DNA from: Pseudomonas cuatrocienegasensis
Lineage (GTDB): Bacteria > Pseudomonadota > Gammaproteobacteria > Pseudomonadales > Pseudomonadaceae
Direction of reading: 5' to 3'
Assembly (NCBI RefSeq): GCF_900110925.1
Contig: NZ_FOFP01000002.1
Coordinates: 62,001-126,000, forward strand
Length of the DNA stretch: 64,000 bases
The notes below the pieces were generated by a model. That model made no database searches, was not told the origin of the DNA, and saw only the letters and a program-made list of their open reading frames with translations. Positions within the stretch are counted from its first letter, which is position 1, and each line of letters starts with the position of its first letter. Shown here one piece after another: positions 8,250 through 17,621 of the stretch. A program made the position numbers and the translations under genes.

Positions 8250-10469
8250 TCAGATACGTCGCGCCGCGTAGCGCTTGAGCATGCTCGGTACGTCGAGAAT
8301 CAAAGCAATGCGACCATCACCGGTAATAGTAGCGCCCGACATCCCTGGCGTGCCCTGCAGCATCTTGCCAAGCGGCTTGATCACCACCTCCTCCTGGCCG
8401 ACCAACTGGTCGACCACGAAGCCGATGCGCTGGCTGCCGACAGTCAGAATCACCACATGGCCTTCGTGCTGTTCCTCGTGGGCAGCGCCACTGACCAGCC
8501 AGCGCTTGAGGTAGAACAGTGGCAGAGCCTTGTCGCGCACGATCACCACTTCCTGGCCATCGACCACGTTGGTACGCGACAGATCCAGATGGAAAATCTC
8601 GTTGACGTTGACCAGCGGGAAGGCGAACGCCTGGTTAGCCAGCATGACCATCAGGGTCGGCATGATCGCCAGGGTCAGCGGCACCTTGATGATGATCTTC
8701 GAGCCCTGGCCCTTGACCGAGAACACATTGACCGTGCCATTGAGCTGGGAAATCTTGGTCTTGACCACATCCATGCCGACGCCGCGCCCCGACACATCTG
8801 AAATCTCGGTCTTGGTCGAGAAGCCCGGCGCGAAAATCAGGTTGTAGCACTCGAACTCATTCAGCCGATCGGCCGCATCCTTGTCGAGCAGGCCTTTCTC
8901 CACCGCCTTGGCACGCAACACATCAGCGTTCATCCCCTTGCCGTCATCGGAAATCGACAACAGGATGTGGTCACCTTCCTGCTCGGCCGAAAGAATCACA
9001 CGCCCGCCCCGGGATTTGCCGGAGGCTTCGCGTTCTTCAGGTGTTTCGATGCCATGGTCGACGGCGTTGCGCACCAAGTGGACCAAGGGGTCGGCCAGCG
9101 CTTCGACCAGGTTCTTGTCGAGGTCGGTTTCTTCGCCAACCAGCTCCAGATTGATCTCTTTCTTGAGCTGGCGCGCCAGATCGCGAACCAGTCGTGGGAA
9201 TCGACCGAAAACCTTCTTGATCGGCTGCATGCGGGTCTTCATCACCGCCGTTTGCAGATCGGCGGTTACCACATCGAGGTTGGACACAGCCTTGGACATG
9301 GCCTCGTCGCCATTATTGGCGCCAAGACGTACCAGCCGATTACGCACCAGGACCAGCTCGCCCACCATGTTCATGATTTCATCGAGGCGCGCCGTATCGA
9401 CCCTTACCGTGGTTTCCGCTTCACTGGCTACCGGTTTCTCGGCAGGCGCAGCGGCTGCGGGAGCCCGAGCAGGTTCAGGACGGGGCTCTGCCTTGGCCGC
9501 AGGACGTGCGACCGCTTTGGCCGAAACAGGCGCAGGCGCGACTTCGATCGGCTTGATGGCTTCGGGCTCGACAAACTTGCCCTTGCCATGCAACTGGTCG
9601 AGGAGTGACTCGAACTCGTCGTCGGTAATTTCGTCAGTCGCGCCGGCAGTTGCTACTGCACTCACAGCCGGCTCAGTTGGCGACGTGACCTCGGGAACTA
9701 CGAACTGCCCCTTGCCATGCAACTGATCAAGTAACGATTCAAATTCATCATCGGTGATTTCATCGCCGCCAGCCCCCGCAGCAGCAGGCGCTGCAACGAC
9801 AGGTTCGGGCACCACCGACGATTCAGCAGAGGCGGTAGCAAACTGGCCTTTACCATGCAACTGATCGAGCAACGACTCAAACTCATCGTCGGTGATCTCA
9901 TCGCCCGCGGCTGCGGGGGCCTCGGCAGGCACCGCCGCAGGCGTATCGCCCAGGGCATCGAGCAGTTTCTCGAATTCGTTGTCTGTGATATCCGCACTGG
10001 CTTCAGCTGTCTCGACGACCGGAGCAGCCGCTACAGGTGCCGGAGTCGCTGCCACGGGCGCCGCAGGTGCTGCAGCGCTTGCCGGCTCCGCGAACCGCGC
10101 CAGGGCCGCCAACAGCTCAGGAGTAGCCGGTGTCGGCTCAACCCGCTCACGGACTTCGGTAAACATACTGTTGACTGCATCCAGCGCTTCGAGCACGACG
10201 TCCATCAGCTCGGAGTCAACACGCCGCTCACCCTTGCGCAGGATGTCGAAGACATTTTCAGCAATGTGGCAACACTCGACCAGCTCATTGAGCTGCAAGA
10301 ACCCGGCACCACCCTTGACGGTATGAAAACCACGAAAGATGGCGTTCAACAGGTTCATGTCATCCGGGCGGTTTTCCAACTCCACCAACTGCTCGGATAA
10401 CAGTTCGAGAATCTCGCCGGCCTCCACCAGGAAGTCCTGGAGAATCTCTTCATCGGCGCCGAAGCTCAT
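8250..10469 (-). CDS. cheA: Chemotaxis histidine kinase CheA
   Basis: 739 residues. An HPT domain with phospho-accepting H49 (FRGFHTVKGG), a long Ala/Pro-rich linker (about 110-350), a dimerisation domain (353-415), a HATPase (N-box NAVDHGIE, G1 DDGKGM, G2 GRGVGMDVV) and a C-terminal CheW-like domain. No ordinary CheY/CheB-binding P2 domain is recognisable. The linker instead carries three near-identical copies of DEITDDEFESLLDQLHGKG (about 190-208, 236-254, 279-297) and one degraded copy (about 160-175). CheA phosphorylates CheY and CheB. It starts 11 nt after cheZ ends. Confidence 0.96.
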   Translation of the reverse strand: MSFGADEEILQDFLVEAGEILELLSEQLVELENRPDDMNLLNAIFRGFHTVKGGAGFLQLNELVECCHIAENVFDILRKGERRVDSELMDVVLEALDAVNSMFTEVRERVEPTPATPELLAALARFAEPASAAAPAAPVAATPAPVAAAPVVETAEASADITDNEFEKLLDALGDTPAAVPAEAPAAAGDEITDDEFESLLDQLHGKGQFATASAESSVVPEPVVAAPAAAGAGGDEITDDEFESLLDQLHGKGQFVVPEVTSPTEPAVSAVATAGATDEITDDEFESLLDQLHGKGKFVEPEAIKPIEVAPAPVSAKAVARPAAKAEPRPEPARAPAAAAPAEKPVASEAETTVRVDTARLDEIMNMVGELVLVRNRLVRLGANNGDEAMSKAVSNLDVVTADLQTAVMKTRMQPIKKVFGRFPRLVRDLARQLKKEINLELVGEETDLDKNLVEALADPLVHLVRNAVDHGIETPEEREASGKSRGGRVILSAEQEGDHILLSISDDGKGMNADVLRAKAVEKGLLDKDAADRLNEFECYNLIFAPGFSTKTEISDVSGRGVGMDVVKTKISQLNGTVNVFSVKGQGSKIIIKVPLTLAIMPTLMVMLANQAFAFPLVNVNEIFHLDLSRTNVVDGQEVVIVRDKALPLFYLKRWLVSGAAHEEQHEGHVVILTVGSQRIGFVVDQLVGQEEVVIKPLGKMLQGTPGMSGATITGDGRIALILDVPSMLKRYAARRI
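9583..9995 (-). repeat. Degenerate repeats encoding the DEFESLLDQLHGKG peptide in CheA
   Basis: Three ~55 bp units on the plus strand at about 9583-9634, 9712-9765 and 9848-9901, and a weaker fourth at about 9957-9995, sharing the stem ccatgcaactg-tcga. They are spaced about 130 bp apart by variable Ala/Pro-rich coding sequence. Synonymous differences between copies show that the peptide rather than the DNA is conserved. Confidence 0.85.
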
Positions 10470-10479
10470 AGACGTGCTC

Positions 10480-11268
10480 CTAAAATCCTAGGCTGGACAG
10501 CAGATCATCGACGTCGTCTTGATTGGATGCGACGTCATCACGCTTATCGGCATGAATCTGCGGACCTTCACCATGAGACGGCTGTTTTTCTTTTACTTGT
10601 TCGGCACGCAAAATGGAGTGGTCATGCTTGATGCCGGCAAAACGATCGACCTGACTGGCCATCAGCACCAGCTTCAGCAGGTTGCTTTCCACATCGGTGA
10701 CCAACTGAGTGACACGCTTGATCACCTGGCCGGTAAGGTCCTGGTAGTCCTGAGCCAGCAAGATATCGTTCAGGTGCCCAGACAGCTTGGCGCCATCACG
10801 CTCACTGCGCGCCAGGAATAACTCCATACGCTTGGCCAGCTCGCGAAACGCTTCGGCACTCAGTTCGCGCCGCATAAAACGCCCCCAGTCAGCACTCAGG
10901 CTGCTGGCCTCGCTGCTCAGGTCGTTAACCAGCGGGGCACTCTGCTCAACCAGGTCCATGGTTCGATTGGCCGCTTTCTCGGTCATCGTCACCACATAGT
11001 TCAAGCGTTCGGTAGCGTCGGATATCTGCGACACTTCTTTGGCATGCGGCACACGAGGATCAAGTTGGAAATTGACGATGGCGCTGTGCAGCTCGCGCGT
11101 CAGCTTACCGACTTCAAGGTACAAGCCATGGTCGCGTGCTTTGTTGAGCTCATTGATCATCTGCACCGCTTCGCCAAAGTTACCCCTCTCGAGGCTATCG
11201 ACTAGCTGGCGTGCATTGTTTTTCAGGGTCGACTCAAGGTCGTCCTGGGGGAAAGCATCGTGTTCCAT
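10480..11268 (-). CDS. cheZ: CheY-P phosphatase CheZ
   Basis: A 262-residue, largely helical protein. The catalytic helix contains ILLAQDYQDLTGQVIKRV, with the Gln that activates water for CheY-P hydrolysis. The protein ends with NQDDVDDLLSSLGF (249-262), which matches the C-terminal CheY-docking helix of enterobacterial CheZ. It terminates the chemotactic signal by dephosphorylating CheY. The gene lies between cheY and cheA. Confidence 0.95.
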   Translation of the reverse strand: MEHDAFPQDDLESTLKNNARQLVDSLERGNFGEAVQMINELNKARDHGLYLEVGKLTRELHSAIVNFQLDPRVPHAKEVSQISDATERLNYVVTMTEKAANRTMDLVEQSAPLVNDLSSEASSLSADWGRFMRRELSAEAFRELAKRMELFLARSERDGAKLSGHLNDILLAQDYQDLTGQVIKRVTQLVTDVESNLLKLVLMASQVDRFAGIKHDHSILRAEQVKEKQPSHGEGPQIHADKRDDVASNQDDVDDLLSSLGF

Positions 11269-11287
11269 AGCAACCTCGCGGCGAACA

Positions 11288-11662
11288 TCAGCCGTTGACC
11301 CGCTCGAAGATTTTCTCGATCTTTTCCTTCAACACCTGAGCGGTGAAGGGCTTGACCACGTAACCATTCACCCCGGCTTGAGCCGCCTCGATGATCTGAT
11401 CACGCTTGGCTTCGGCGGTCACCATCAGCACCGGCAGGTGCTTCAGACGCTCGTCGGCGCGCACTGCGCGCAGCAGGTCTATGCCTGTCATGCCAGGCAT
11501 GTTCCAGTCCGTCACCAGAAAATCGAAACTGCCGCTTTGCAGCATTGGCAGTGCCGTGGTGCCGTCATCGGCTTCCGCCGTATTGGTGAACCCCAAGTCA
11601 CGCAAGAGGTTCTTGATGATCCGTCGCATCGTTGAAAAGTCATCAACGATGAGGATTTTCAT
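11288..11662 (-). CDS. cheY: Chemotaxis response regulator CheY
   Basis: A single receiver domain of 124 residues from the ATG at 11662, with acidic pocket D7/D8, phospho-acceptor D52 ([10 protein letters not shown]), T82 (MVTAEA) and K104 (VVKPF). Phosphorylated by CheA, it binds the flagellar switch (FliM/FliN). The start is ambiguous. The conserved family start MKILIVDD is at 11662, but a GGAGG (about 11680-11684) lies only 5 nt before an in-frame TTG at 11674, against about 17 nt before the ATG. A TTG start would add four residues. Confidence 0.95.
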   Translation of the reverse strand: MKILIVDDFSTMRRIIKNLLRDLGFTNTAEADDGTTALPMLQSGSFDFLVTDWNMPGMTGIDLLRAVRADERLKHLPVLMVTAEAKRDQIIEAAQAGVNGYVVKPFTAQVLKEKIEKIFERVNG

Positions 11663-11754
11663 GTTCTTGTCCAAGTCGACCTCCGTACAGTCCCAAACGC
11701 AGCCAGCAGCCTGGCGACGCCCTTAATCGTGAAACCGGCCTGCAATATAGCTGT

Positions 11755-12501
11755 TCAGCGCGCCCGCCACTCGCCGAGCCGTGCACGCAAGCGCGCGGCG
11801 CATTGACTGTGTAACTGACTGACCCGCGATTCGCTGACCCCCAGTACCTCGCCGATTTCCTTGAGGTTCAGCTCTTCGTCGTAATACAGCGACAACACCA
11901 GTTGCTCACGCTCCGGCAGATTGGCAATCGCATCGACCAGTGCAGCCTGGAAGCGCTGGTCTTCCAGCTCCCGCGCCGGTTCGAGTTGATTGCTGCTGGC
12001 GTCTTCACGCAAACCCGTGTGCTCGCCATCCTGTAGCAAGTCGTCGAAACTGAACAACCGACTGCCCAAAGTGTCGCCAAGAATGCCGTAGTAATCTTCG
12101 AGACTCAATTGGAGTTCGGCCGCAACCTCTTGATCTTTAGCGTCTCGACCGGTTCTGGCCTCAATTATTCTGATCGCATCACTGACCATGCGGCTGTTTC
12201 GATGCACCGAACGAGGGGCCCAGTCACCTTTGCGCACCTCATCAAGCATAGACCCACGAATACGGATACCGGCAAAGGTTTCGAAACTGGCGCCCTTTCC
12301 AGCGTCATATTTCTTTGAAGCTTCAAGCAAGCCGATCATGCCGGCCTGGATCAAATCATCCACCTGCACACTGGCTGGCAAGCGCGCCAGCAGGTGATAG
12401 GCAATGCGTTTGACCAGCGGCCCGTAGCGCTCGATCAACTGGTGCTGCGAATCCTGCGCCTGCGCCTTGCTGTACATACGGAGTCCAGAAGCTGGGGTCA
12501 T
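11755..12501 (-). CDS. fliA: Flagellar sigma factor FliA (sigma-28)
   Basis: A 248-residue sigma factor of the FliA group. Region 2 contains YGPLVKRIAYHLLARLP, DDLIQAGMIGLLEASKKYD and FETFAGIRIRGSMLDEVRKGDWAPR; region 4 contains LVLSLYYDEELNLKEIGEVLGVSESRVSQLHSQ. It directs late flagellar and chemotaxis transcription. The perfect sigma-28 site before fliC at 42210-42236 is its expected target. The start overlaps the end of fleN by 4 nt (ATGA). Confidence 0.97.
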   Translation of the reverse strand: MTPASGLRMYSKAQAQDSQHQLIERYGPLVKRIAYHLLARLPASVQVDDLIQAGMIGLLEASKKYDAGKGASFETFAGIRIRGSMLDEVRKGDWAPRSVHRNSRMVSDAIRIIEARTGRDAKDQEVAAELQLSLEDYYGILGDTLGSRLFSFDDLLQDGEHTGLREDASSNQLEPARELEDQRFQAALVDAIANLPEREQLVLSLYYDEELNLKEIGEVLGVSESRVSQLHSQCAARLRARLGEWRAR

Positions 12502-13328
12502 ACAGCCGTGTCTGCTGCCGGTTGCTGCACCAGGCGTTCAACGAAAAATTCCAGGTGGCCGCGCGGGTTGGCCGGAAGGGGCCAGGCGTCGACTTTCTGG
12601 GCAATCGCCTTGAAGGCCAATGCACATTTGGAACGTGGAAATGCTTCATACACTGCACGCTGCTTCTGCACCGCCTTACGCACCGACTCGTCGTAAGGAA
12701 CAGCACCGACATACTGCAGCGCCACATCGAGGAAGCGGTCAGTCACTTTAGTCAGCTTAGCAAAGAGATTGCGACCTTCCTGCGGACTGTGCGCCATATT
12801 CGCCAGTACCCGAAAACGGCTCATGCCATGGTCGCGGTTGAGCAGCTTGATCAGGGCGTAGGCGTCGGTGATCGAGGTGGGCTCATCGCACACTACCACC
12901 AGTACCTCCTGGGCCGCGCGCACGAAGCTGACGACCGAGTCGCCGATACCAGCGGCGGTGTCGATGATCAGCACGTCGATGTTGTCACTCAGATCGCTGA
13001 ACGCCTGAATCAGCCCGGCATGCTGCATGGGCGACAACTGCACCATGCTTTGTGTGCCCGAGGCGGCAGGGACAATACGGATACCGCCAGGCCCCTGCAG
13101 AATCACGTCACGCAGCTCACACTCGCCACTGATGACATCCGCCAGGGTGCGCTTGGCGCTCAGCCCCAGCAGCACGTCGACGTTAGCCAAGCCAAGGTCG
13201 GCGTCCATCAGCATCACGCGCCGGCCGAGTTCAGCCAGAGCCAGCGACAGATTCACCGACACATTGGTCTTGCCGACGCCACCCTTGCCGCCGGTCACCG
13301 CAATCACCTGTACGGGATGCATACCCAT
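12498..13328 (-). CDS. fleN: Flagellar number regulator FleN (MinD/FlhG family)
   Basis: A 276-residue MinD/ParA-type ATPase with a deviant Walker A, GKGGVGKT (14-21), switch I LMDADLGLANVDVLLGL, and Walker B VLIIDTAAGIGDSVVSF. In Pseudomonas FleN restrains FleQ activity and keeps the flagellar number at one or a few. It sits between flhF and fliA and overlaps fliA by 4 nt, the standard arrangement of polar flagellates. Confidence 0.96.
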   Translation of the reverse strand: MGMHPVQVIAVTGGKGGVGKTNVSVNLSLALAELGRRVMLMDADLGLANVDVLLGLSAKRTLADVISGECELRDVILQGPGGIRIVPAASGTQSMVQLSPMQHAGLIQAFSDLSDNIDVLIIDTAAGIGDSVVSFVRAAQEVLVVVCDEPTSITDAYALIKLLNRDHGMSRFRVLANMAHSPQEGRNLFAKLTKVTDRFLDVALQYVGAVPYDESVRKAVQKQRAVYEAFPRSKCALAFKAIAQKVDAWPLPANPRGHLEFFVERLVQQPAADTAV

Positions 13329-13416
13329 GTTATCTACACACCTTGTCTAACTTCGACTGGAACCATGGAACAGACAACCCTGCCCACCCCATGCCACGGA
13401 AAAGCCGCAGCAGCCA

Positions 13417-14715
13417 TCAACCGGCGCGGCGCGCCGGATTCTGGTACAGACCGGCAAACATGTCGGCCATTGTATCTTCACTTGGCGCTTCAGCACTCTG
13501 CAGACCTACCGCGCGACTGACCAATTGGTGGCTGCGTGGCAGATGCAGGTCATCCGGAATTCGCGGACCATCTGCCAGATAGGCTACCGGTAGACGCTGA
13601 CCGATAGCCAGACTTAATACCTCGCCCAGGCTACTGGCTTCGTCCAGCTTGGTCAGGATGCAACCGCTCAAGCCACAGCGCTTGTAACTATGGTAGGCGG
13701 CTTTGAGCACCTGGCTCTGGCTGGTTGCAGCCAAAACCAGATAATTTTTCGCATTGATACCGCGGCTGGCCAGCGCCTCGAGCTGCAGACGCAACGCCGG
13801 ATCATTGGCCGGCAGCCCGGCGGTGTCGATCAGCACCACACGCTTGCGCGCCAGCGGTGCCAGGGCCTGGGTCAGGGACTGGCCAGGGTCGACCAGGGTC
13901 ACGGGGACATCCAGGATACGCCCCAGGGTCTTGATTTGCTCCTGGGCGCCGATGCGGTAGCTGTCCATGCTGACCAGGGCAATGTTGTGAGCACCGAACT
14001 TGAGTACATAACGGGCTGCCATCTTGGCCAAGGTGGTGGTCTTGCCCATGCCGGCCGGGCCAACCAGAGCGATCACACCACCCGCCTCCAGCGGCTCCTC
14101 CTTCTGCACCTGAATGGCATGCGCCAGATGGGCCAGCACCATGCGCCAGGCCTGGCGCGGCTCACTGATGCGTGCAACGCGTTCAAGCAATACGCGCGAC
14201 AGCTCAGCGGGCAAGCCCATACGCTGCAGGCGACGCCAGAGATTGGCCTGTTGCGGACGCCGGGTCTGCAACTGCCCCCAGGCCATCGAGCCCAGCTGGA
14301 CTTCAATCAGCTCGCGCAGGCCGTGCAGCTCACTGCGCATGGCATCCAAAGCACCCTGGTCGGCCGCGCCTGCGGCTGACTTCGGCGAGCACATGGCAGC
14401 GGCCAGCGGCTCAAGCGGCAGGCTGGGCTCTGCGCCAAACAGTTGGCGGTCCTTACCGGCATGGCTCTGCGCACGGGTCGCCAGTTCAGCCTGGGCCGTG
14501 GCGATACGCGATTGGGTCTTGCGCAACTCAGCCTCGAGTGCCGGATTCGGCTCGCGACTGGGGGCAGCAGGCACCTGGTAATCGAGGGCAGCCGTCAGCT
14601 CGACGCCGCCGGCAACCCGGCGATTGCCGATGATCGAGGCGTCGGCACCCAATTCATCGCGCACCAGCTTCATGGCGATCCGCATATCGGCAGCGAAAAA
14701 GCGTTTGACCTGCAT
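13417..14715 (-). CDS. flhF: Flagellar placement GTPase FlhF (SRP family)
   Basis: 432 residues. An N-terminal basic/variable B domain (1-140), an N domain (about 150-205) and a SRP-type GTPase G domain with P-loop GPAGMGKTT (219-227), VLIDTAGLPAND and TKLDEASSLGEVLSL. FlhF recruits early flagellar proteins to the pole. It begins 15 nt after flhA ends and has no clear promoter of its own in that short gap. Confidence 0.96.
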   Translation of the reverse strand: MQVKRFFAADMRIAMKLVRDELGADASIIGNRRVAGGVELTAALDYQVPAAPSREPNPALEAELRKTQSRIATAQAELATRAQSHAGKDRQLFGAEPSLPLEPLAAAMCSPKSAAGAADQGALDAMRSELHGLRELIEVQLGSMAWGQLQTRRPQQANLWRRLQRMGLPAELSRVLLERVARISEPRQAWRMVLAHLAHAIQVQKEEPLEAGGVIALVGPAGMGKTTTLAKMAARYVLKFGAHNIALVSMDSYRIGAQEQIKTLGRILDVPVTLVDPGQSLTQALAPLARKRVVLIDTAGLPANDPALRLQLEALASRGINAKNYLVLAATSQSQVLKAAYHSYKRCGLSGCILTKLDEASSLGEVLSLAIGQRLPVAYLADGPRIPDDLHLPRSHQLVSRAVGLQSAEAPSEDTMADMFAGLYQNPARRAG

Positions 14716-14730
14716 GGCCTGTGACCTCGG

Positions 14731-16860
14731 TTAGTTCTGGCCCACCGTCGCAACGATGGTGACCTGCTTGTTGTCCGGAATTTCCTGGTACGCCAATACG
14801 TGCATGCTCGGCACCGCAAGACGCGCAAACCGCGAGAGCATCGCCCGGACCGGACCGGCTACCAGCAGGATCACTGGTTTGCCGAGCATCTCCTGACGCT
14901 GCGCCGCTTCCACCAGGGAACGCTGCAGCTTCTCGGCCATGCCGGGCTCCAGGAGAATCCCCTCCTCAGCGCCCTGACCGGCCTTCTGAATACTATTGAG
15001 CAATATCTGTTCCAACCTGGGTTCCAGGGTGATCACAGGCAGCTCCGGCTCTAGTCCCACAATGCTTTGCACAATTGCGCGGGCCAGCGACACACGCACC
15101 ACAGCGACCATCGCGGCGGGATCTTGACTCTTGGGCGCTACGTTGGCGATGGCTTCGGCGATGGTGCGAATATCGCGTACCGGCACCTGCTCCTGCAGCA
15201 AGGCTTGCAGCACCTTGAGCAGGGTCGACAGCGAGACCAGCCCCGGCACCAGCTCATCAGCCAGCTTCGGCGAGCTCTTGGCCAGCAGCTGCATCAGTTG
15301 CTGAACCTCTTCATGGCCCAGCAGTTCGTGGGCGTGTTTGTGCAGAATCTGATTGAGATGAGTGGCTACCACCGTACTGGCGTCGACCACGGTATAACCG
15401 AGCGACTGCGCCTGATCACGCTGCGAGGCGTCGATCCATACTGCGTCCAGGCCGAAGGCAGGGTCCTTGGCGGCAACACCATTGAGCGTGCCAAACACCT
15501 GACCGGGGTTGATCGCCAGCTCGCGGTCCGGGAACACCTCGGCCTCAGCCACGCTGACGCCCATCAGGGTCAGGCGGTAGGCGTTGGGCTGCAGGTCGAG
15601 GTTGTCACGGATGTGTACCGAGGGCATGAGAAAGCCCATTTCCTGGGACAGTTTCTTGCGTACCCCTTTGATCCGCGCCAGCAGCTGCCCACCCTGGTTA
15701 CGATCGACCAGCGGGATCAGGCGATAGCCCACCTCGAGGCCGACCATATCGACCGGCACCACATCATCCCAGCCCAGTTCCTTGACCTCTTGCGCACGCT
15801 GCGCCGGTAGCAGGTCCTGCTGACGCTGAACTTCCTTGACCTCTTCTTCCTTGCCCTTGCGCTGCTTGTTGGCGATCCAGTAAGCCGCACCGGCAGCCAC
15901 CAGCCCGAGGCTGATGAACGAGAAATGCGGCATGCCCGGCACCAGGCCCATGGCGATCATGATCGAGGCCGTTACTGCCAACGCACGCGGCGACGCGAAC
16001 ATCTGGCGGTTGACTTGCGCGCCCATGTCTTCGGAGCTGGATACCCGCGTCACCATGATCGCAGCAGCCGTGGACAGCAGCAGCGAAGGAATTTGCGCCA
16101 CCAGCCCGTCACCGATGGTCAGCAGCGTGTAGATGCGCCCGGCGTCGGCAAAACTCAGGTCGTGCTGCATGATGCCGATGAGGATGCCGCCGATCAGGTT
16201 GATGAACAGGATCAACAGACCCGCCACGGCATCGCCGCGCACGAACTTGCTGGCACCGTCCATGGAACCGTAGAAATCGGCTTCCTGGGAGACTTCGCTG
16301 CGACGCTTCTTGGCTTCTGCCTGATCGATAAGGCCGGCATTGAGGTCGGCATCGATGGCCATCTGCTTGCCTGGCATGGCGTCCAGGGTAAAGCGTGCGC
16401 TGACTTCGGAGATGCGCCCGGCGCCTTTGGTGACCACCACGAAGTTGATGATCATGAGGATCGCGAACACCACGATACCAACCACGTAGTTGCCGCCGAT
16501 CACCACCTCACCGAAGGCCTGAATGACCTTGCCCGCGGCGTCGTGACCATCCTGACCATTGAGCAATACCACCCGTGTCGAGGCCACGTTGAGCGCCAGG
16601 CGCAGCAAGGTGGCGGCGAGCAGGATGGTGGGGAATACCGCGAAATCCAGCGGCCGCAGCGCATAGATACTGACCAGCAGGACGACGATCGACAGCGCAA
16701 TGCTGAAGGTGAAGAGTACGTCGAGCAGAAACGGCGGAATCGGCAGCATGACCATGCCGAGCATGACCAGCAGCATCAGCGGAATGCCGAGGTTACCGTC
16801 GCGCAACCCGGACAGGTTACTGCGTACGTTTCCGACCAATTGCGTGCGATCTACTGCCAC
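14731..16860 (-). CDS. flhA: Flagellar type III export gate protein FlhA
   Basis: 709 residues. The N-terminal ~320 contain about eight membrane helices and the FHIPEP-family signature around LDFAVFPTILLAATLLRLALN (residues ~70-90). The C-terminal ~350 form the cytoplasmic substrate/chaperone docking domain, ending in VLAYQEIPDNKQVTIVATVG. It is the inner-membrane export gate and energy coupler. Its leader region carries a sigma-54-type element (16918-16934) about 58 nt upstream. Confidence 0.97.
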   Translation of the reverse strand: MAVDRTQLVGNVRSNLSGLRDGNLGIPLMLLVMLGMVMLPIPPFLLDVLFTFSIALSIVVLLVSIYALRPLDFAVFPTILLAATLLRLALNVASTRVVLLNGQDGHDAAGKVIQAFGEVVIGGNYVVGIVVFAILMIINFVVVTKGAGRISEVSARFTLDAMPGKQMAIDADLNAGLIDQAEAKKRRSEVSQEADFYGSMDGASKFVRGDAVAGLLILFINLIGGILIGIMQHDLSFADAGRIYTLLTIGDGLVAQIPSLLLSTAAAIMVTRVSSSEDMGAQVNRQMFASPRALAVTASIMIAMGLVPGMPHFSFISLGLVAAGAAYWIANKQRKGKEEEVKEVQRQQDLLPAQRAQEVKELGWDDVVPVDMVGLEVGYRLIPLVDRNQGGQLLARIKGVRKKLSQEMGFLMPSVHIRDNLDLQPNAYRLTLMGVSVAEAEVFPDRELAINPGQVFGTLNGVAAKDPAFGLDAVWIDASQRDQAQSLGYTVVDASTVVATHLNQILHKHAHELLGHEEVQQLMQLLAKSSPKLADELVPGLVSLSTLLKVLQALLQEQVPVRDIRTIAEAIANVAPKSQDPAAMVAVVRVSLARAIVQSIVGLEPELPVITLEPRLEQILLNSIQKAGQGAEEGILLEPGMAEKLQRSLVEAAQRQEMLGKPVILLVAGPVRAMLSRFARLAVPSMHVLAYQEIPDNKQVTIVATVGQN

Positions 16861-16917
16861 GTGCTACCCCGGTATCCATTCAAACTTTTGACGCCTTAAG
16901 CGCCCTTGCCCGGAGGT

Positions 16918-16934
16918 TTGCAAGAAGCTGTCCA
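16918..16934 (-). promoter_or_regulatory. Sigma-54 promoter upstream of flhA
   Basis: Read on the minus strand the element is TGGACAGCTTCTTGCA: GG and GC separated by exactly 10 nt, with a strong TTGCA -12 box and a TGG -24 box that departs from TGGCAC. It lies about 58 nt before the flhA start. flhA is a known FleQ/RpoN class II gene in P. aeruginosa, which supports the call. Confidence 0.6.
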
Positions 16935-17006
16935 AGTTTGCCTTGAGCGGCGGATGCCATTGCCACGAATGAGGCGAACCCTCAGACGCGCTGAAAGTCC
17001 GAGACC

Positions 17007-17067
17007 TAGGGTCTGTCCCGTTTCGTCGCAAGCCGCGTTGCCGCGAACGAAACGGGAACAGACCCTA
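17007..17067. repeat. Inverted-repeat hairpin element, copy 1 (upstream of sodC)
   Basis: A 61 bp element starting tagggtctgtcccgtttcgt and ending acgaaacgggaacagaccct-a. The arms pair over about 20 bp with one bulged base, around a central cgcaagccgcgttgccg segment. It is almost identical to the copy at 17619-17680 and in the same orientation. The sodC start codon is 33 bp downstream. Confidence 0.9.
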
Positions 17068-17099
17068 AGACGTGTCATTCATCAACGCAGGAGATCCCC

Positions 17100-17621
17100 A
17101 TGCAACCTTGGATCATCGCAGCATTCGCCGGTCTCACCACTCTCAGCGCCCAGGCCGCCAGCCTGGATGTCACCCTGCACCGGGTCAGCGCGGAGGGCCA
17201 AGGGCCTTCGGTAGGCACCCTGCATATCGAACAGAGTCCCTACGGGCTGGTCTTCACCCCTAAGCTGCATGACCTGGAGCCCGGCGTGCATGGTTTCCAT
17301 CTGCATGCACAACCGAGCTGCGAGGCGGCGGAGAAAGACGGTCAACTGTCAGCAGCCGAAGCCGCTGGAGGGCACTGGGACCCGCAGGCGACCGGGAAAC
17401 ACGACGAGCCCTGGGGTGACGGCCACCTCGGCGACCTGCCTGCCCTTCTGGTAAGCGCAGATGACAACGCCACTCAACCGGTGCTGGCACCACGCATCAA
17501 GACACTGGATGAGGTACGCAATCTGGCGGTGATGGTGCACGCCGGCGGCGACAATCATGCCGACCACCCCAAGCCCCTGGGCGGTGGAGGCGCGCGCGTT
17601 GCCTGCGGGGTGATTCGATAG
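17100..17621 (+). CDS. sodC: Periplasmic Cu/Zn superoxide dismutase SodC
   Basis: 173 residues with a cleavable signal peptide (about 1-19, ending SAQA before ASLDV). The mature protein has the Cu/Zn-SOD layout: metal ligands in [10 protein letters not shown], the zinc loop [29 protein letters not shown], and a C-terminal [14 protein letters not shown] with catalytic-site Arg and the second disulfide Cys in [12 protein letters not shown]. It dismutates superoxide in the periplasm. Its opposite orientation in a flagellar block, and the hairpin elements on both sides, suggest an inserted cassette. Its TAG stop is the first three bases of the downstream element. Confidence 0.95.
   Translation: MQPWIIAAFAGLTTLSAQAASLDVTLHRVSAEGQGPSVGTLHIEQSPYGLVFTPKLHDLEPGVHGFHLHAQPSCEAAEKDGQLSAAEAAGGHWDPQATGKHDEPWGDGHLGDLPALLVSADDNATQPVLAPRIKTLDEVRNLAVMVHAGGDNHADHPKPLGGGGARVACGVIR

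Noticed and set aside
9583..9995. Direct repeats in cheA considered as a possible CRISPR-like array
   Set aside because: Repeats are in frame, differ by synonymous changes and encode a conserved peptide, so they are protein repeats.
16861..17099. Possible small genes in the 239-nt gap before sodC
   Set aside because: Open frames there are short, overlap the hairpin element and the flhA promoter, and have no ribosome site.
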